A stretch of 64,000 nt of DNA from Prochlorococcus sp. MIT 0701 (GCF_000760295.1 NZ_JNBA01000039.1:1-64000); one strand, 5' to 3'; positions 18,849 through 29,286 are shown, counted from the stretch's first letter. The notes: generated by a model not told the origin, from the sequence alone. Program-made: numbers and translations.

Positions 18849-19588
18849 GCAGATCCGTAGATCAAGGCTAAGGCTTCTTCATCAAGACAGTTGGCAGGTT
18901 GATCAAAGACAACTCTGCCCGATTTAAGTGCGATTACCCTGTCAAAGTGTTGAAAAAAACAAGGTTGATGCAGGCTCATCAAAAGGGTTCTTTCTTCGTC
19001 CATATCACTAGTCATTGTGTTGTCCAAAAAAAGATGGAGTATTTCCTCTGCAAGGATTGGATCGAGGCTGAATAAAGGTTCATCAGCAAGAATTAGTTCT
19101 GGTTTTTGACGTAAGAGTCGTGCTATTGCTACTCGCTGCCGCTGTCCTCCAGAGAGTTCGCTGACCTTTGCAGAAAGCACGCTAGTTGAAAGACCTACTT
19201 TTTCAAGACATTCACTGCAGGCTTTTAATTCGATTGGCCCCAGTAAATTAGCTAGAGCCCATAGCAAATTTCTGTTGGCCAACGCACCAGAGTTTATATT
19301 TTGTGCAACATTAAGCTCTTCTACAAGACGTAGATCTTGCCACAGAGTTCCTATTTTTTGTCGTTGACGTTGCCTTAAGTTTGAGGTTGAATAATTTTGC
19401 CAAAGCACCTTCCCTGAATCAGGGATAAGACTACCATTGGCAACCGCTAATAAGCTACTTTTTCCTGATCCGTTGCTACCTACAAGCGCAACACGCTCTC
19501 CAGAGGATATGCTAAGGTTGATATCATTAAGTCTACTGCCTCTACTGCTGTGAACAAATACGCCCCTTATGTCAAGCAATCTTCTCAC
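18845..19588 (-). CDS. phnC: phosphonate/phosphite-type ABC transporter ATP-binding protein
   Basis: 247 residues. Walker A GSNGSGKS at 37-44, Q-loop LWQDLRLVEEL, signature LSGGQRQRVAIARLL, Walker B LILADEPLFSLDP with DEP. It belongs between phnD and phnE, with 4-base overlaps on both sides, so translation is likely coupled. It powers uptake through the fused PhnE. Confidence 0.93.
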   Translation of the reverse strand: MRRLLDIRGVFVHSSRGSRLNDINLSISSGERVALVGSNGSGKSSLLAVANGSLIPDSGKVLWQNYSTSNLRQRQRQKIGTLWQDLRLVEELNVAQNINSGALANRNLLWALANLLGPIELKACSECLEKVGLSTSVLSAKVSELSGGQRQRVAIARLLRQKPELILADEPLFSLDPILAEEILHLFLDNTMTSDMDEERTLLMSLHQPCFFQHFDRVIALKSGRVVFDQPANCLDEEALALIYGSA

Positions 19589-20484
19589 TGAATCTTTCCT
19601 AATTGTCGGCCTATCTTCTCGATTGTTATGTACTGCTTTTGGCTGGCATCTATAAAACTATTTGCTCCAAAAAGTTCAAGTATCTTTTCTTGAGGTTCTG
19701 AACTTTTCTTTAATCCAGTAAGAGTTGATTTTAGTTTGTTAGTGAAACCATTTCCGAATTTTTTATCGAGATTTGGTTGTGCTAGCCAGTGATAGTCGGC
19801 ATACGGGGGAGTCCTCCAAATCACTTTGACTTTGGCTGGATCGATGCGGCCATTTTTTTGAGCCGATTTCCATACACTTTCGTTCAGGGCACCAGCGTCA
19901 TAAGAACCGCTTTGTACCAATGCAATTGTTGCATCATGACTGCCACTAAAGCCTGGCTGACCTCCTGAAAAATTTTTCATTTGTACACCTGCTTGCTGAA
20001 GGAAATGCTGAGGCATTAATCTTCCAGAAGTGGAGCTTTCTGAGCCAAACGTGAACCGCTTCCCATTAAGTTGTTGAAGTCCAGACAGACTTTTTAATGG
20101 CTTAATTCCGCTCTTTGTATTGGCTATAAATACACTTGTAAATTTGGCATCAATATCTCTTTGAGCGACAACTTCTGCTCCTGGCTTCTGCAACCTAGCT
20201 TGTACACCTGTTAGACCTCCAAACCAAACCAGATCAAGGCTGTTAGTGCGGAATGCACTGACTGCGGCTGGATAGTTCGTCACAGCTTTGTAGCGAACTG
20301 GCACGTTTAATTGATTGCTCAGTTCAGTCGAGAGTAGACCGTATAAACGATTCAATCGCTCAGGATTTTGATCGGGAATCGCCCCAATACGAAGTGTCTT
20401 CTCAGTTTGATTACTGCAGCTCAGCACCCCAAAGCAGCAGATCAATGCAGTGAGGACAAACGCCCGGTCTGGTCTTGAAGACAT
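19585..20484 (-). CDS. phnD: phosphonate/phosphite-binding lipoprotein
   Basis: 299 residues. N-terminal lipoprotein signal with lipobox-like VLSCS (Cys about 23). The mature domain is a PhnD-type solute-binding fold: LRIGAIPDQNPERL, YPAAVSAFRTNSLDLVWFGG, FTFGSESSTSGRLMPQHFL. In Prochlorococcus, PhnD homologues have been reported to bind phosphite or methylphosphonate; which applies here is unknown. Only 29 bases separate it from aspC upstream, leaving little room for its own promoter. No C-P lyase, phosphite dehydrogenase or phosphonatase gene lies nearby. Confidence 0.93.
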   Translation of the reverse strand: MSSRPDRAFVLTALICCFGVLSCSNQTEKTLRIGAIPDQNPERLNRLYGLLSTELSNQLNVPVRYKAVTNYPAAVSAFRTNSLDLVWFGGLTGVQARLQKPGAEVVAQRDIDAKFTSVFIANTKSGIKPLKSLSGLQQLNGKRFTFGSESSTSGRLMPQHFLQQAGVQMKNFSGGQPGFSGSHDATIALVQSGSYDAGALNESVWKSAQKNGRIDPAKVKVIWRTPPYADYHWLAQPNLDKKFGNGFTNKLKSTLTGLKKSSEPQEKILELFGANSFIDASQKQYITIEKIGRQLGKIQ

Positions 20485-20513
20485 GTTCTATTTGTTTTGG
20501 CGTGTGTTTCGCT

Positions 20514-21686
20514 CTATTTGAGAGCGCTGCGGAGACGTTCTAGTCCATCGCAAATCGTCTCTGGTGATACTGCACAGGTGAGGCGTATACAGCTGTCGTC
20601 ACCGAATGCGGCACCTGGAACCATGGCAAGCCCATAGTTTTCAAGAGCCTGCTGACAGAAACTTACTGAGTCGAGGCTGCCCGTAGGTAGTTTTGGGAAG
20701 GCGTAAAACGCACCTTTTGGAGGGACAAGACTGATTCCTTCAAGACCAAGCAAGCCAGAGGTGAGGAGTTCGCGTCGGGTGTTGTAGCTATTAACCATCG
20801 TGTTCACACACTCCCGTGACCCTTGCAGCGCGGCCAAGGCTCCACGCTGAGCGAAACTGCAGACATTGCTGGTGCTCTGGCTTTGGAGGGCAGTTGCCGC
20901 TTTCACAGCATCAGCGGGGCCGGCTAGATAACCCAACCGCCAACCGGTCATTGCCCAGCCCTTGGCAAAGCCATTAACGATGAAGGTTCTGCTTGAAAGA
21001 TCCGGTGCTATGGCCGAGAAGCTGTGATGCTTTTGCCCGTCTTCAAGAATGAACTCGTAGATCTCATCACTCATTACCAGGATCTGGGGATGATCTCTGA
21101 GCAGATCAGCCAAAGCTTCCAGCTCCTCACGTGCCATCACACGACCGGTTGGGTTGCCCGGGGAATTAAGTATTAAGAGACGGGTTTTTGAGCCGATGGA
21201 GGCTTCTAGGTTGTTGAGATCTAGACAGAAACCGTTTTCTGCTGTCGTGGGAAGTGTTGTCACCTTTGCGCCGGCCAAGCGGGCCATTGCTGGATAACTC
21301 AGCCAATAAGGAGAAGGGATTAAAACCTCATCGCCTGGATTGAGGATCACCTGAAACAAGTTAAAGATTGCTTGCTTGCCTCCATTGGTGACCAACACTT
21401 GCTCTGCATTGGTAGGCACAGTGTTTTCTTTGCTCAGCTTGATGGCTATCGCCTCACGGAGTTCAGGATCTCCAGCGGCAGGGCCATAACGGGTGATGCC
21501 ATCACGAAGTGCCTTCACCGTGGCATCAATGATGAATTCAGGAGTATTGAAATCCGGCTCGCCAGCACTCATGCTGCAGATGTCCCGGCCTTTTTGCTGA
21601 AGGGCCTTTGCTCGAGCGCTGATTGCCAGTGTGAGTGAGGGCTGAAGGGCAACGACTCGGTCGGAAAGTTGGGGCGGGCGTGGCAT
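20514..21686 (-). CDS. aspC: aspartate aminotransferase (class I/II, PLP)
   Basis: 390 residues, fold type I aminotransferase, converting oxaloacetate and glutamate to aspartate and 2-oxoglutarate. Motifs: GEPDFNTP near the N-terminus, NSPGNPTGRV with the PLP-contacting Asn, MSDEIYE with the PLP Asp, FAKGWAMTGWRLGY with the Schiff-base Lys, and RLTCAVSPE with the carboxylate-binding Arg. Starts ATG at 21686. It may share a transcript with the downstream phnDCE genes. Confidence 0.94.
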   Translation of the reverse strand: MPRPPQLSDRVVALQPSLTLAISARAKALQQKGRDICSMSAGEPDFNTPEFIIDATVKALRDGITRYGPAAGDPELREAIAIKLSKENTVPTNAEQVLVTNGGKQAIFNLFQVILNPGDEVLIPSPYWLSYPAMARLAGAKVTTLPTTAENGFCLDLNNLEASIGSKTRLLILNSPGNPTGRVMAREELEALADLLRDHPQILVMSDEIYEFILEDGQKHHSFSAIAPDLSSRTFIVNGFAKGWAMTGWRLGYLAGPADAVKAATALQSQSTSNVCSFAQRGALAALQGSRECVNTMVNSYNTRRELLTSGLLGLEGISLVPPKGAFYAFPKLPTGSLDSVSFCQQALENYGLAMVPGAAFGDDSCIRLTCAVSPETICDGLERLRSALK

Positions 21687-21963
21687 TGGTGCCGCATCCC
21701 ATTGCGGGATGCCCGTAAGGATTACATCTTGCCTGATGCTCTGACAGTGACAACCAACTTCTTTAAATACGCTTTTTAAAGGTCATGTCTTGCCTGGGTT
21801 GTAACCCCACTGTCCTTTGAAGGTCATTCGATCTTGCCAAGAGCTAGTTTTTGGCGACTCTTCGCCGCTTTTAACGTCTGAATCCGCTTAGATCTCATCA
21901 ACGCAAGGCTCTACTTTTCATGAAAGAGTCGTTTGCGTTGTTCGCAATTATTTAAAATAAAAC

Positions 21964-22596
21964 TTGTCAAGGTTTACACCTTTGTATGGGGATCATATGG
22001 ACGCCGCTAATGGCTGTGGATCCTGTGACTTGCCTTTTACCAAGCCCCAAGTCGTTGTGAGTCGTGGAAATCCACAGGCCTGTTTGATGATGATCGGAGA
22101 AGCTCCTGGCGCTCGAGAGGATGAGTTAGGAAAACCCTTCGTAGGACGTTCTGGAAAACTGATGGATCGTTTGATGGAGAGTGTTGGCCTTGACCCTGAT
22201 GTTGACGCCTACATCTGCAATGTTGTGAAATGCCGGCCCCCTAAGAATCGGCGACCGACACTTGTGGAGATTGCTTCTTGCCGTCCCTGGTTGCAACAAC
22301 AGATTGAGTTGGTTGATCCCTATGTGATTGCTCTTGCTGGGTCGACAGCAGTCGAAGCCATCCTTGGCATCAAGGGAGGAATTACTAAACTTCGCGGACA
22401 ATGGCAGCACTGGCATGGTCGTTTACTGATGCCGCTTTTGCATCCTGCCTACCTTCTGCGCAACCCATCTCCAGCAGATGGTGCCCCTATCGCGCTGACC
22501 AGAAGCGATCTGAACGAGGTTCGCCACAGGCTCAAACAAGTCGATAGATGCGCTGTTGTGCCAATGTTGGATTCATCTAGGCGCCGTCTGCCATGA
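21964..22596 (+). CDS. type-4 (family 4) uracil-DNA glycosylase
   Basis: 210 residues. Four Cys for the 4Fe-4S cluster (C18 and C21 in CGSCDLP, one in NVVKCRPP, one in ASCRPWL), catalytic motif [20 protein letters not shown], and C-terminal [10 protein letters not shown]. Removes uracil from DNA. Start is TTG at 21964; the ATG at residue 12 is an alternative and leaves the Cys intact. The stop overlaps the ispG start by 4 bases. Confidence 0.92.
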   Translation: MSRFTPLYGDHMDAANGCGSCDLPFTKPQVVVSRGNPQACLMMIGEAPGAREDELGKPFVGRSGKLMDRLMESVGLDPDVDAYICNVVKCRPPKNRRPTLVEIASCRPWLQQQIELVDPYVIALAGSTAVEAILGIKGGITKLRGQWQHWHGRLLMPLLHPAYLLRNPSPADGAPIALTRSDLNEVRHRLKQVDRCAVVPMLDSSRRRLP

Positions 22597-23813
22597 CCGC
22601 AACCATGGCCGAGTCTCAATTCAGCACATCCAGGAGATACGACACCCAGATCCACAGACGTGTAACCCGCACTGTCAACGTAGGAGGTGTCTTGATTGGT
22701 AGTGATCATCCTGTCAGGGTGCAGTCAATGATCAACGAAGACACCCTTGACGTGGAGGGTTCAACAGCAGGCATTCGTCGCTTGCATGAAGCTGGATGTG
22801 AAATTGTTCGTCTAACCGTTCCATCTCTCGGGCATGCCAAGGCTGTCGGAGAGATTTGCAAACGCCTTAAGGAGACTTATCAGCCAGTACCACTAGTGGC
22901 TGACGTTCATCACAACGGCATGAAAATTGCCCTTGAGGTGGCACATCACGTCGACAAAGTGAGGATCAATCCAGGTCTCTTTGTGTTTGATAAAGCTGAT
23001 CCAAATCGAACCGAGTTCAGCAGCGAAGAGATTACTTCTATTAGAGAACGCATTGCCGAGAATTTTGAACCCCTTGTCACCCTTCTCAAGCAGGAAGATA
23101 AAGCCCTTCGTATTGGCGTGAATCATGGTTCGCTTGCTGAACGAATGCTCTTTGCTTATGGAGATACACCTCTTGGGATGGTTGAGTCAGCAATGGAATT
23201 CGTGCGTATTTGCGATGCGCTCGATTTTCATAACATCGTTATTTCGATGAAGGCCTCTAGAGCGCCTGTGATGTTGGCGGCTTATCGATTGATGGCTGAC
23301 ACCATGGATCAAGAGGGTTTCAATTATCCCCTTCATTTGGGCGTAACCGAGGCTGGTGATGGGGATTACGGACGGATTAAAAGTACCGCTGGCATCGCAA
23401 CGCTTTTAGCAGAAGGCCTAGGCGATACCATCCGAGTGTCTTTGACTGAGGCGCCTGAGAAAGAAATTCCTGTCTGTTACTCGATTCTTCAATCCATTGG
23501 GCTGCGCAAGACGATGGTCGAGTACATCAGCTGCCCAAGTTGCGGCCGAACGTTGTTCAACCTTGAAGAGGTGGTTAAGAAAGTACGAGATGCCACCTCC
23601 CATCTCGTTGGTTTGGATATTGCGGTGATGGGTTGCATTGTGAATGGCCCAGGTGAGATGGCAGATGCTGACTATGGTTATGTTGGTAAAGGCCCAGGTG
23701 TGATATCTCTCTACCGTGGCAGAGATGAGATTCGCAAGGTTTCTGAGTCTGAGGGGGTAGATGCGTTGATCCAGTTGATCAAGGACGACGGTCGATGGGT
23801 GGATTCGCCATGA
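22593..23813 (+). CDS. ispG: 4-hydroxy-3-methylbut-2-enyl diphosphate synthase
   Basis: 406 residues; penultimate MEP-pathway enzyme converting MEcPP to HMBPP, feeding carotenoids, phytol and quinones. The TIM-barrel half starts with [15 protein letters not shown] and contains [10 protein letters not shown]; the iron-sulfur half shows ISCPSCGRT and [10 protein letters not shown], giving the three cluster Cys. The plastid-type large insert is absent. An in-frame ATG five codons downstream is possible. The reductant is probably ferredoxin as in other cyanobacteria (family knowledge). Confidence 0.96.
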   Translation: MTATMAESQFSTSRRYDTQIHRRVTRTVNVGGVLIGSDHPVRVQSMINEDTLDVEGSTAGIRRLHEAGCEIVRLTVPSLGHAKAVGEICKRLKETYQPVPLVADVHHNGMKIALEVAHHVDKVRINPGLFVFDKADPNRTEFSSEEITSIRERIAENFEPLVTLLKQEDKALRIGVNHGSLAERMLFAYGDTPLGMVESAMEFVRICDALDFHNIVISMKASRAPVMLAAYRLMADTMDQEGFNYPLHLGVTEAGDGDYGRIKSTAGIATLLAEGLGDTIRVSLTEAPEKEIPVCYSILQSIGLRKTMVEYISCPSCGRTLFNLEEVVKKVRDATSHLVGLDIAVMGCIVNGPGEMADADYGYVGKGPGVISLYRGRDEIRKVSESEGVDALIQLIKDDGRWVDSP

Positions 23814-23850
23814 AGTCGTTATTGTGTGCAATCAGTCCAATTTGGACGCC

Positions 23851-25212
23851 ATGCCTATCTCCAGAAGTCTTCGCTCAATAGGCCGCCAGCGCAGTTCATG
23901 GCTGATCCTTCTGGGCGCGGGAGGAGCCGCTACCGCAATTGCACTTGCCTCTCCAAGTTTGGGTCTGCCAAGCAGTTCTTCTTCAGCTATTAGCGATAGC
24001 CCCAAAGAGGTGATTGATCAGGTCTGGCAGATTGTATATCGTGACTATCTTGATTCCACAGGTAAATATAACCCTGAAGCCTGGAAGGTACTACGCAAGG
24101 ACTTATTAGCAAAGAACTATTCAGCCACTTCAGAATCTTATGAAGCGATCCGTGGCATGTTGGCCAGCTTGGATGATCCATATACACGATTCTTAGATCC
24201 AAAGGAATTTAAGGAAATGCAGATCGACACCTCAGGAGAATTAACAGGTGTTGGCATCCAGCTTTCTCTAGACAAGGATACAAAAGAATTGGTCGTGGTC
24301 TCACCAATCGAAGGAACTCCTGCGTCTAAGGCTGGTGTCCAACCTAAGGATGTGATCGTTTTCATTAATGGACAATCCACTAAGGGTATGTCTACTGCGG
24401 ATGCTGTTAAGTTGATTCGTGGTAAAGAAGGTAGTGAGGTCACCCTTGGGTTGCGTCGCAAGGGTGAAGTTATCCAGGTCCCGTTAATACGTGCACGGAT
24501 TGAGATACAGGCAATTGATCAACAGTTAAATACGACAGTTGATGGTACAAAGATTGGTTATATACGCCTGAAACAGTTTAATGCCCATGCAGCTAAGGGT
24601 ATGCGTAGTGCAATCAAGGATTTAGAAAATGAGGGCGCTCAAGGCTATGTACTCGACTTGCGTAGTAATCCTGGAGGTTTGCTTGAGGCTAGTGTTGATA
24701 TCGCACGCCAATGGCTTGATGAAGGCACAATTGTTCGAACAAAAACTCGTGATGGCATTCAAGATGTACGCCGAGCGAATGGTAGTGCCTTAACCAAACG
24801 ACCTGTTGTTGTTTTGGTAAATGAAGGCTCAGCTAGCGCAAGTGAGATCCTCTCAGGAGCACTACAGGACAACCATCGTGGTGTACTTGTAGGACGGAAG
24901 ACCTTTGGCAAGGGCTTGGTTCAATCTGTTCGAGGTCTTTCTGATGGCTCTGGTCTTACTGTCACGATTGCTAAGTATCTCACCCCAAGCGGAACAGACA
25001 TTCATAAAAATGGCATCAAGCCAGATGTTAAGGCCGTGATGTCGGAAAAAGAAATCAAAAATCTTAAGCTTGAGGATCTTGGGTCTGGGAAGGATAGTCA
25101 ATATAAGGTGGCCGAAACAACACTAATTAAAGTCCTTGAAAAAGCACTTGATGGGCAATTATATAACCCTGTAGGAGTCAATCTTCCATACGCCATTCCT
25201 TCATCTCTATAA
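23851..25212 (+). CDS. ctpA: carboxyl-terminal processing protease (S41A)
   Basis: 453 residues from ATG at 23851 (a GTG at 23824 would add nine). N-terminal signal/anchor (SWLILLGAGGAATAIALA), PDZ domain around 115-200 (ELTGVGIQLSL, VFINGQSTKGMS), then the S41 protease core with Ser in NEGSASASEILSGAL and Lys in GRKTFGKGLVQ. Cyanobacterial CtpA processes the D1 C-terminus in the thylakoid lumen; other paralogues have other targets, so D1 processing is inferred. Follows ispG by 37 bases. Confidence 0.93.
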   Translation: MPISRSLRSIGRQRSSWLILLGAGGAATAIALASPSLGLPSSSSSAISDSPKEVIDQVWQIVYRDYLDSTGKYNPEAWKVLRKDLLAKNYSATSESYEAIRGMLASLDDPYTRFLDPKEFKEMQIDTSGELTGVGIQLSLDKDTKELVVVSPIEGTPASKAGVQPKDVIVFINGQSTKGMSTADAVKLIRGKEGSEVTLGLRRKGEVIQVPLIRARIEIQAIDQQLNTTVDGTKIGYIRLKQFNAHAAKGMRSAIKDLENEGAQGYVLDLRSNPGGLLEASVDIARQWLDEGTIVRTKTRDGIQDVRRANGSALTKRPVVVLVNEGSASASEILSGALQDNHRGVLVGRKTFGKGLVQSVRGLSDGSGLTVTIAKYLTPSGTDIHKNGIKPDVKAVMSEKEIKNLKLEDLGSGKDSQYKVAETTLIKVLEKALDGQLYNPVGVNLPYAIPSSL

Positions 25213-25304
25213 TGTCTAAGCAGTTAGATCTTGGATTAAATGATGATTGATTTATGATTTTTCTGGATGCGCAGAGCGCATAAAAATGACTTCCTGTTTA
25301 ATCC

Positions 25305-25475
25305 TTAAGTAACAGGTTGCATTAAGCCACCATCTCCGCCTGAATTCGAATCGTCGTCATCGTTTTCGGCATCGCTTTGAAGAAAAGCAAAAATAGCCAT
25401 GGCTGCGAGACTGAACACCCCGCTCATTAAACCCATGATTCCCTGATTGCTACCTATCTCAGTGAATTCCCCCAA
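25305..25475 (-). CDS. small single-helix membrane protein with acidic linker and GGLMQPV tail
   Basis: 56 residues from TTG at 25475 (preceded by AAAAAAGG), or 43 from ATG at 25436. One membrane helix (GLMSGVFSLAAMAIFAFLQ) is followed by an acidic stretch (DAENDDDDSNSGG) and ends in GGLMQPVT. I recall small proteins with this tail in marine picocyanobacteria, but this has not been searched. The frame stays open 23 codons above the TTG without another start. It lies between the convergent ctpA and mfd. Function unknown. Confidence 0.6.
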   Translation of the reverse strand: MGEFTEIGSNQGIMGLMSGVFSLAAMAIFAFLQSDAENDDDDSNSGGDGGLMQPVT

Positions 25476-25556
25476 AGCCTTTTTTGCTATTTCTGCAAAT
25501 GTAACGAAGAATTGCGCTTTTGTAAAGACTTCTTAATATAGTTGCGCGAGAAGGGC

Positions 25557-28500
25557 CTAGGGGGTAAGGACAGCCTCGTCTCGCTCTGCGGCTTGCTGCT
25601 TTTGCTGAATTGCAGTTAATCCATCCTCGCAAGGAATCTGAGTAGCCATGAGACGCAACCACTCCATCAGTTGTTCAAGTTGTTTTTCCATAGGCAAGAC
25701 GCTTAGACCTCGTGCCAGCACCTTGGCTTTATTTCCACTTCCAGTCTGGTAAATCAGTCGACCGTGTAGGTGTTGAGGTAATCCTTGCCTAAGTAGCCGG
25801 AAGGCGGGCTCCTCCATAGGCGTTTCCATAGCAATATTTGGCTTTTCTGGCTTAATTCTCGAGATCCCGCAGCGACGAGCTAAGAGTTTGAGCTCCATGA
25901 GTTGAAGAAGTGATTGCACAGGGCCAGGAATGGCTCCGTAGCGGTCTGTCCAGCTAGCTGCCAACTCAATCAATGATTCATGAGAAGTACAATTTGCGGC
26001 AGCTCGGTAAGCAGCGATCTTTTCGTCACCATCAACAATCCATTCCGCTGGTACGAATGCTGTTACCGGTAGGTCGACTTGAGTGTCATCTACAGATGGA
26101 ATGCCCTGTCCTTGGATTTCAGCAAGCGATTCCTGCAACATTTCCATGTATAGATCGAAACCAATGGTTTCCATTTGTCCGCTTTGTTCAACCCCGAGAA
26201 GGTTGCCAACACCACGGATTTCCATGTCTCGCATCGCCAGTTGATAGCCACTTCCTAGCTGTGCAAATTCTTGGATTGCTCTTAGGCGTTGTCTTGCGGC
26301 ATCACTGAGTGATGCGTCACCCGGATAAAACAACCATGCATGAGCCTGAACACCACTTCTACCGACACGTCCGCGTAGTTGGTAGAGCTGTGCTAGTCCA
26401 AATTTATGAGCATCCTCAATGAGAATAGTGTTCACACGTGGGATATCGAGACCACTTTCAACGATCGTTGTGCATAGCATTAAGTCGGCTTCCCCTGCAT
26501 TAAAGGCGACCATCGAGCTCTCAAGTTCGCCTTCTGCCATCTGACCATGGGCTACCAACAACTTCAAATCGGGCAGCATCTGTTGAAGTTGACTAGCTAC
26601 ATCTTCAATACCCTCAACGCGTGGAACGACATAGAACACCTGTCCGCCTCGATCAAGCTCCTGGCGGATAGAACTACGAACTGCTTCTTCATCAAAAGCG
26701 GCTAGGTGGGTTTTGATAGGACGGCGCAATGGCGGAGGGGTTGTGATCAGACTCATTTCCCTTACCCCTGAAAGGCTCATGTATAACGTCCGCGGAATTG
26801 GTGTGGCTGAAAGGGTCAAAACGTCGACATCCTTACGAAGCACTTTGATCTTTTCCTTTTGATTGACTCCAAAACGCTGTTCCTCATCAACAACCAACAA
26901 CCCTAGTTTTTGGAATGTTGTGTTTTTACTGAGTAGCTGGTGGGTACCGACAACTGCATCGATTGTCCCTTCTTTTAGGCCATTAAGTATTGATTTTCGT
27001 TCTGAGCTTGTTCTGAATCGGTTCAGTAAAGCGACCTTGATTGGGTAGGGAGCGAAGCGGTCCGAAAGTGTTCTCCAGTGTTGTTGGGCTAGCACTGTTG
27101 TGGGGGCAAGCATGGCAATCTGGCGTCCAGATGTGATTGCTTTGAAGATGGCTCGTATTGCTACTTCCGTTTTTCCGAAACCAACATCACCGCACACAAG
27201 CCGATCCATAGGTTGTGCTGCTTCCATATCGCGTTTTACATCAACTACTGCCTTGACTTGATCAGGTGTTGGTTCATAGGGAAATGATTCTTCTAGTTCA
27301 ATCTGCCATGGTCCATCTGGCGGGAAGGCATATCCAGGGGCTTGAAGTCGCTCTGCATAGAGCTTGACGAGATCCATCGCCACTTTGCGAACCAACTTTC
27401 GGGTTCGCTCTTTAATTTTTTGCCACGCTGTTCCTCCCATACGATTAAGTTTTGGTGGCGATTCACTTGTTGATCGATACCGACCAAGGCTGCCGAGCTG
27501 ATCGGCGGCCACGCTGAGTGTTCCATCCAAATACTGGATAACCAAATAGTCACGGACCTCTCCACTGATGGCTAATTTTTCTAATTTCAAAAAACGACCG
27601 ATGCCGTGATTGCGATGTACGACGAAGTCCCCTGAGCACATTTTATTGGGGTCAACCGTGCGACTCGCGGCCCGTCGACGACGACGAACATAGCCGCTTG
27701 ATTCAAGGTTTTTTTGACCGAAAAATTCACGGTCAGTCATCAAAACAACACGCCAGGCTGGCAATATCAGCCCCTCTAAATCCACAGAACCGCTTGTCTT
27801 TAATGCCACGGGGGTGTTTTGCTCGAGCAAACGTTCAATCGCTGGGTGATCTTTAGCGTTTGGGACGAAGCGTGTGATGCAGTCATGTTCCTCAAGAAGA
27901 GCCACAGCACGGCTTGGTTGCGCTGATAAAAGCCAAACGGGGTGATGTTCTTTTTGATAATTTTTGATTTGCTCTCCTAACCGTCCGAATTGGTTTGGGT
28001 TGGCCGGAATTGGGCGACTAGCAAGATCAAAACTATTTGTATAACCATCATCTTCATGGAGTTCGGCAAGATCAATACCAGCAAAGCTATCTGTGTTTGC
28101 ATAGCTTTCTTCGATGCTGCGATGAAGCAAAGGAGGCCAATATTTTTTTTGTTCTTCAATGGACAAGCCCATTGATTGCCCGACATCAATGTGATGTTCT
28201 TCTGCATGTTGAAGCCATAGCTTTCCATGTGCAGAGCCATGACGCTTCTCATCTATTGCGATAAAGGAGTTGGCAGGAATGTAGTCAATTAGCGAGGCAG
28301 GTTTGTTCCATGCAATTCCCATTAATCTTCTTATCCCATCAGGCGTACAACCTTCTAATAGTTGATCTAACGTTTCTTCATTAACGAGACGGTCAAATCC
28401 ATCGGGCATGGACTGTCGTAGTTGGTTAGCAATTAATGGACTAAACCCTGAAGGTGTTAGACAAAGTTCATTAACTTCATCCAGGGAACGTTGGCTGACT

Positions 28501-29138
28501 GGGTCGAATTCTCTTAACTTGTCAAGTTCATCCCCGAATAACTCCAGGCGAACTGGTAATTCACTGCTAACTGGAAATATGTCAACGATGTCACCACGAC
28601 GACTCCAGGTAGCTTCCTGATCAACAGCTGTAACTCTTTCATATCCAAGCTTAGTGAGAGTATTCGCTAAGGCTTCAAGATCAATATGCTGTCCACGATT
28701 GAGTGTTTCACACTGTGATGCGAGTGCTTCAACAGGAGGTAGATGTGGCTGCAAAGCTCTTTCTGTGGCCACAATGGCTCGATCCCACCTTTTCGTTGAT
28801 TCTCCAAGTAGTTCACTTAGAACCTGCAATTGCCCCCAGACGATTTCTGTTGTGGGGTCAAATGGCTCATAGGGTGATCCTTCACTTGTTGGGTAGAGGT
28901 GGTTATGCGACCAACCCATCATTGCAAGAAGCGAAGACCAGCGATTCGCCTCTTCTAGTGTCGGTACAATCACAACCAATGGACAGCTCTGCTGACGAGC
29001 TATTGCACTTGCAATTAATGCACGGCCAACACGCCCGGCCCCACGCATCAGCAAGCGGTCCTTTCGATTACTTCTATCCACTAACTCACCAGTGAGAGTG
29101 GAGTTCTGAAGCTGACGAACTAATGAGCTGAGAGGCAT
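25557..29138 (-). CDS. mfd: transcription-repair coupling factor
   Basis: About 1190 residues from ATG at 29138 (MPLSSLVRQL); the frame is open to 29240 but the extra 34 residues look non-coding. Order of domains: UvrB-like N-terminus (VIVPTLEEANRWSSLL, VDIFPVSS), RNAP-interaction domain (GDFVVHRNHGIGRFLKLE), RecG-like translocase with Walker A GDVGFGKTEVA, DEEQRFGVNQKE, TLSATPIPRTLYMS, LRGRVGRSG, and the C-terminal regulatory domain. Displaces RNA polymerase stalled at lesions and recruits UvrA. The downstream neighbour is the convergent small protein region. Confidence 0.97.
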   Translation of the reverse strand: MPLSSLVRQLQNSTLTGELVDRSNRKDRLLMRGAGRVGRALIASAIARQQSCPLVVIVPTLEEANRWSSLLAMMGWSHNHLYPTSEGSPYEPFDPTTEIVWGQLQVLSELLGESTKRWDRAIVATERALQPHLPPVEALASQCETLNRGQHIDLEALANTLTKLGYERVTAVDQEATWSRRGDIVDIFPVSSELPVRLELFGDELDKLREFDPVSQRSLDEVNELCLTPSGFSPLIANQLRQSMPDGFDRLVNEETLDQLLEGCTPDGIRRLMGIAWNKPASLIDYIPANSFIAIDEKRHGSAHGKLWLQHAEEHHIDVGQSMGLSIEEQKKYWPPLLHRSIEESYANTDSFAGIDLAELHEDDGYTNSFDLASRPIPANPNQFGRLGEQIKNYQKEHHPVWLLSAQPSRAVALLEEHDCITRFVPNAKDHPAIERLLEQNTPVALKTSGSVDLEGLILPAWRVVLMTDREFFGQKNLESSGYVRRRRRAASRTVDPNKMCSGDFVVHRNHGIGRFLKLEKLAISGEVRDYLVIQYLDGTLSVAADQLGSLGRYRSTSESPPKLNRMGGTAWQKIKERTRKLVRKVAMDLVKLYAERLQAPGYAFPPDGPWQIELEESFPYEPTPDQVKAVVDVKRDMEAAQPMDRLVCGDVGFGKTEVAIRAIFKAITSGRQIAMLAPTTVLAQQHWRTLSDRFAPYPIKVALLNRFRTSSERKSILNGLKEGTIDAVVGTHQLLSKNTTFQKLGLLVVDEEQRFGVNQKEKIKVLRKDVDVLTLSATPIPRTLYMSLSGVREMSLITTPPPLRRPIKTHLAAFDEEAVRSSIRQELDRGGQVFYVVPRVEGIEDVASQLQQMLPDLKLLVAHGQMAEGELESSMVAFNAGEADLMLCTTIVESGLDIPRVNTILIEDAHKFGLAQLYQLRGRVGRSGVQAHAWLFYPGDASLSDAARQRLRAIQEFAQLGSGYQLAMRDMEIRGVGNLLGVEQSGQMETIGFDLYMEMLQESLAEIQGQGIPSVDDTQVDLPVTAFVPAEWIVDGDEKIAAYRAAANCTSHESLIELAASWTDRYGAIPGPVQSLLQLMELKLLARRCGISRIKPEKPNIAMETPMEEPAFRLLRQGLPQHLHGRLIYQTGSGNKAKVLARGLSVLPMEKQLEQLMEWLRLMATQIPCEDGLTAIQQKQQAAERDEAVLTP

Positions 29139-29286
29139 GGGAGCTAAATAGTAAGCAAAATTGACACGTGATAAATATAGCTTGCGATGTTTAGGATAAG
29201 TTCTTTGTCTACATATTAGGCATGAATTATTGCTGGGCAATAATTCATCAAATAGAAAATCTAAATCTGGAAAATAGTAGCGTCAT

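Noticed and set aside
25267-25281. Hairpin ATGCGC/GCGCAT as a terminator between ctpA and the small gene
   Set aside because: Only 6 bp and followed by no T run on either strand.
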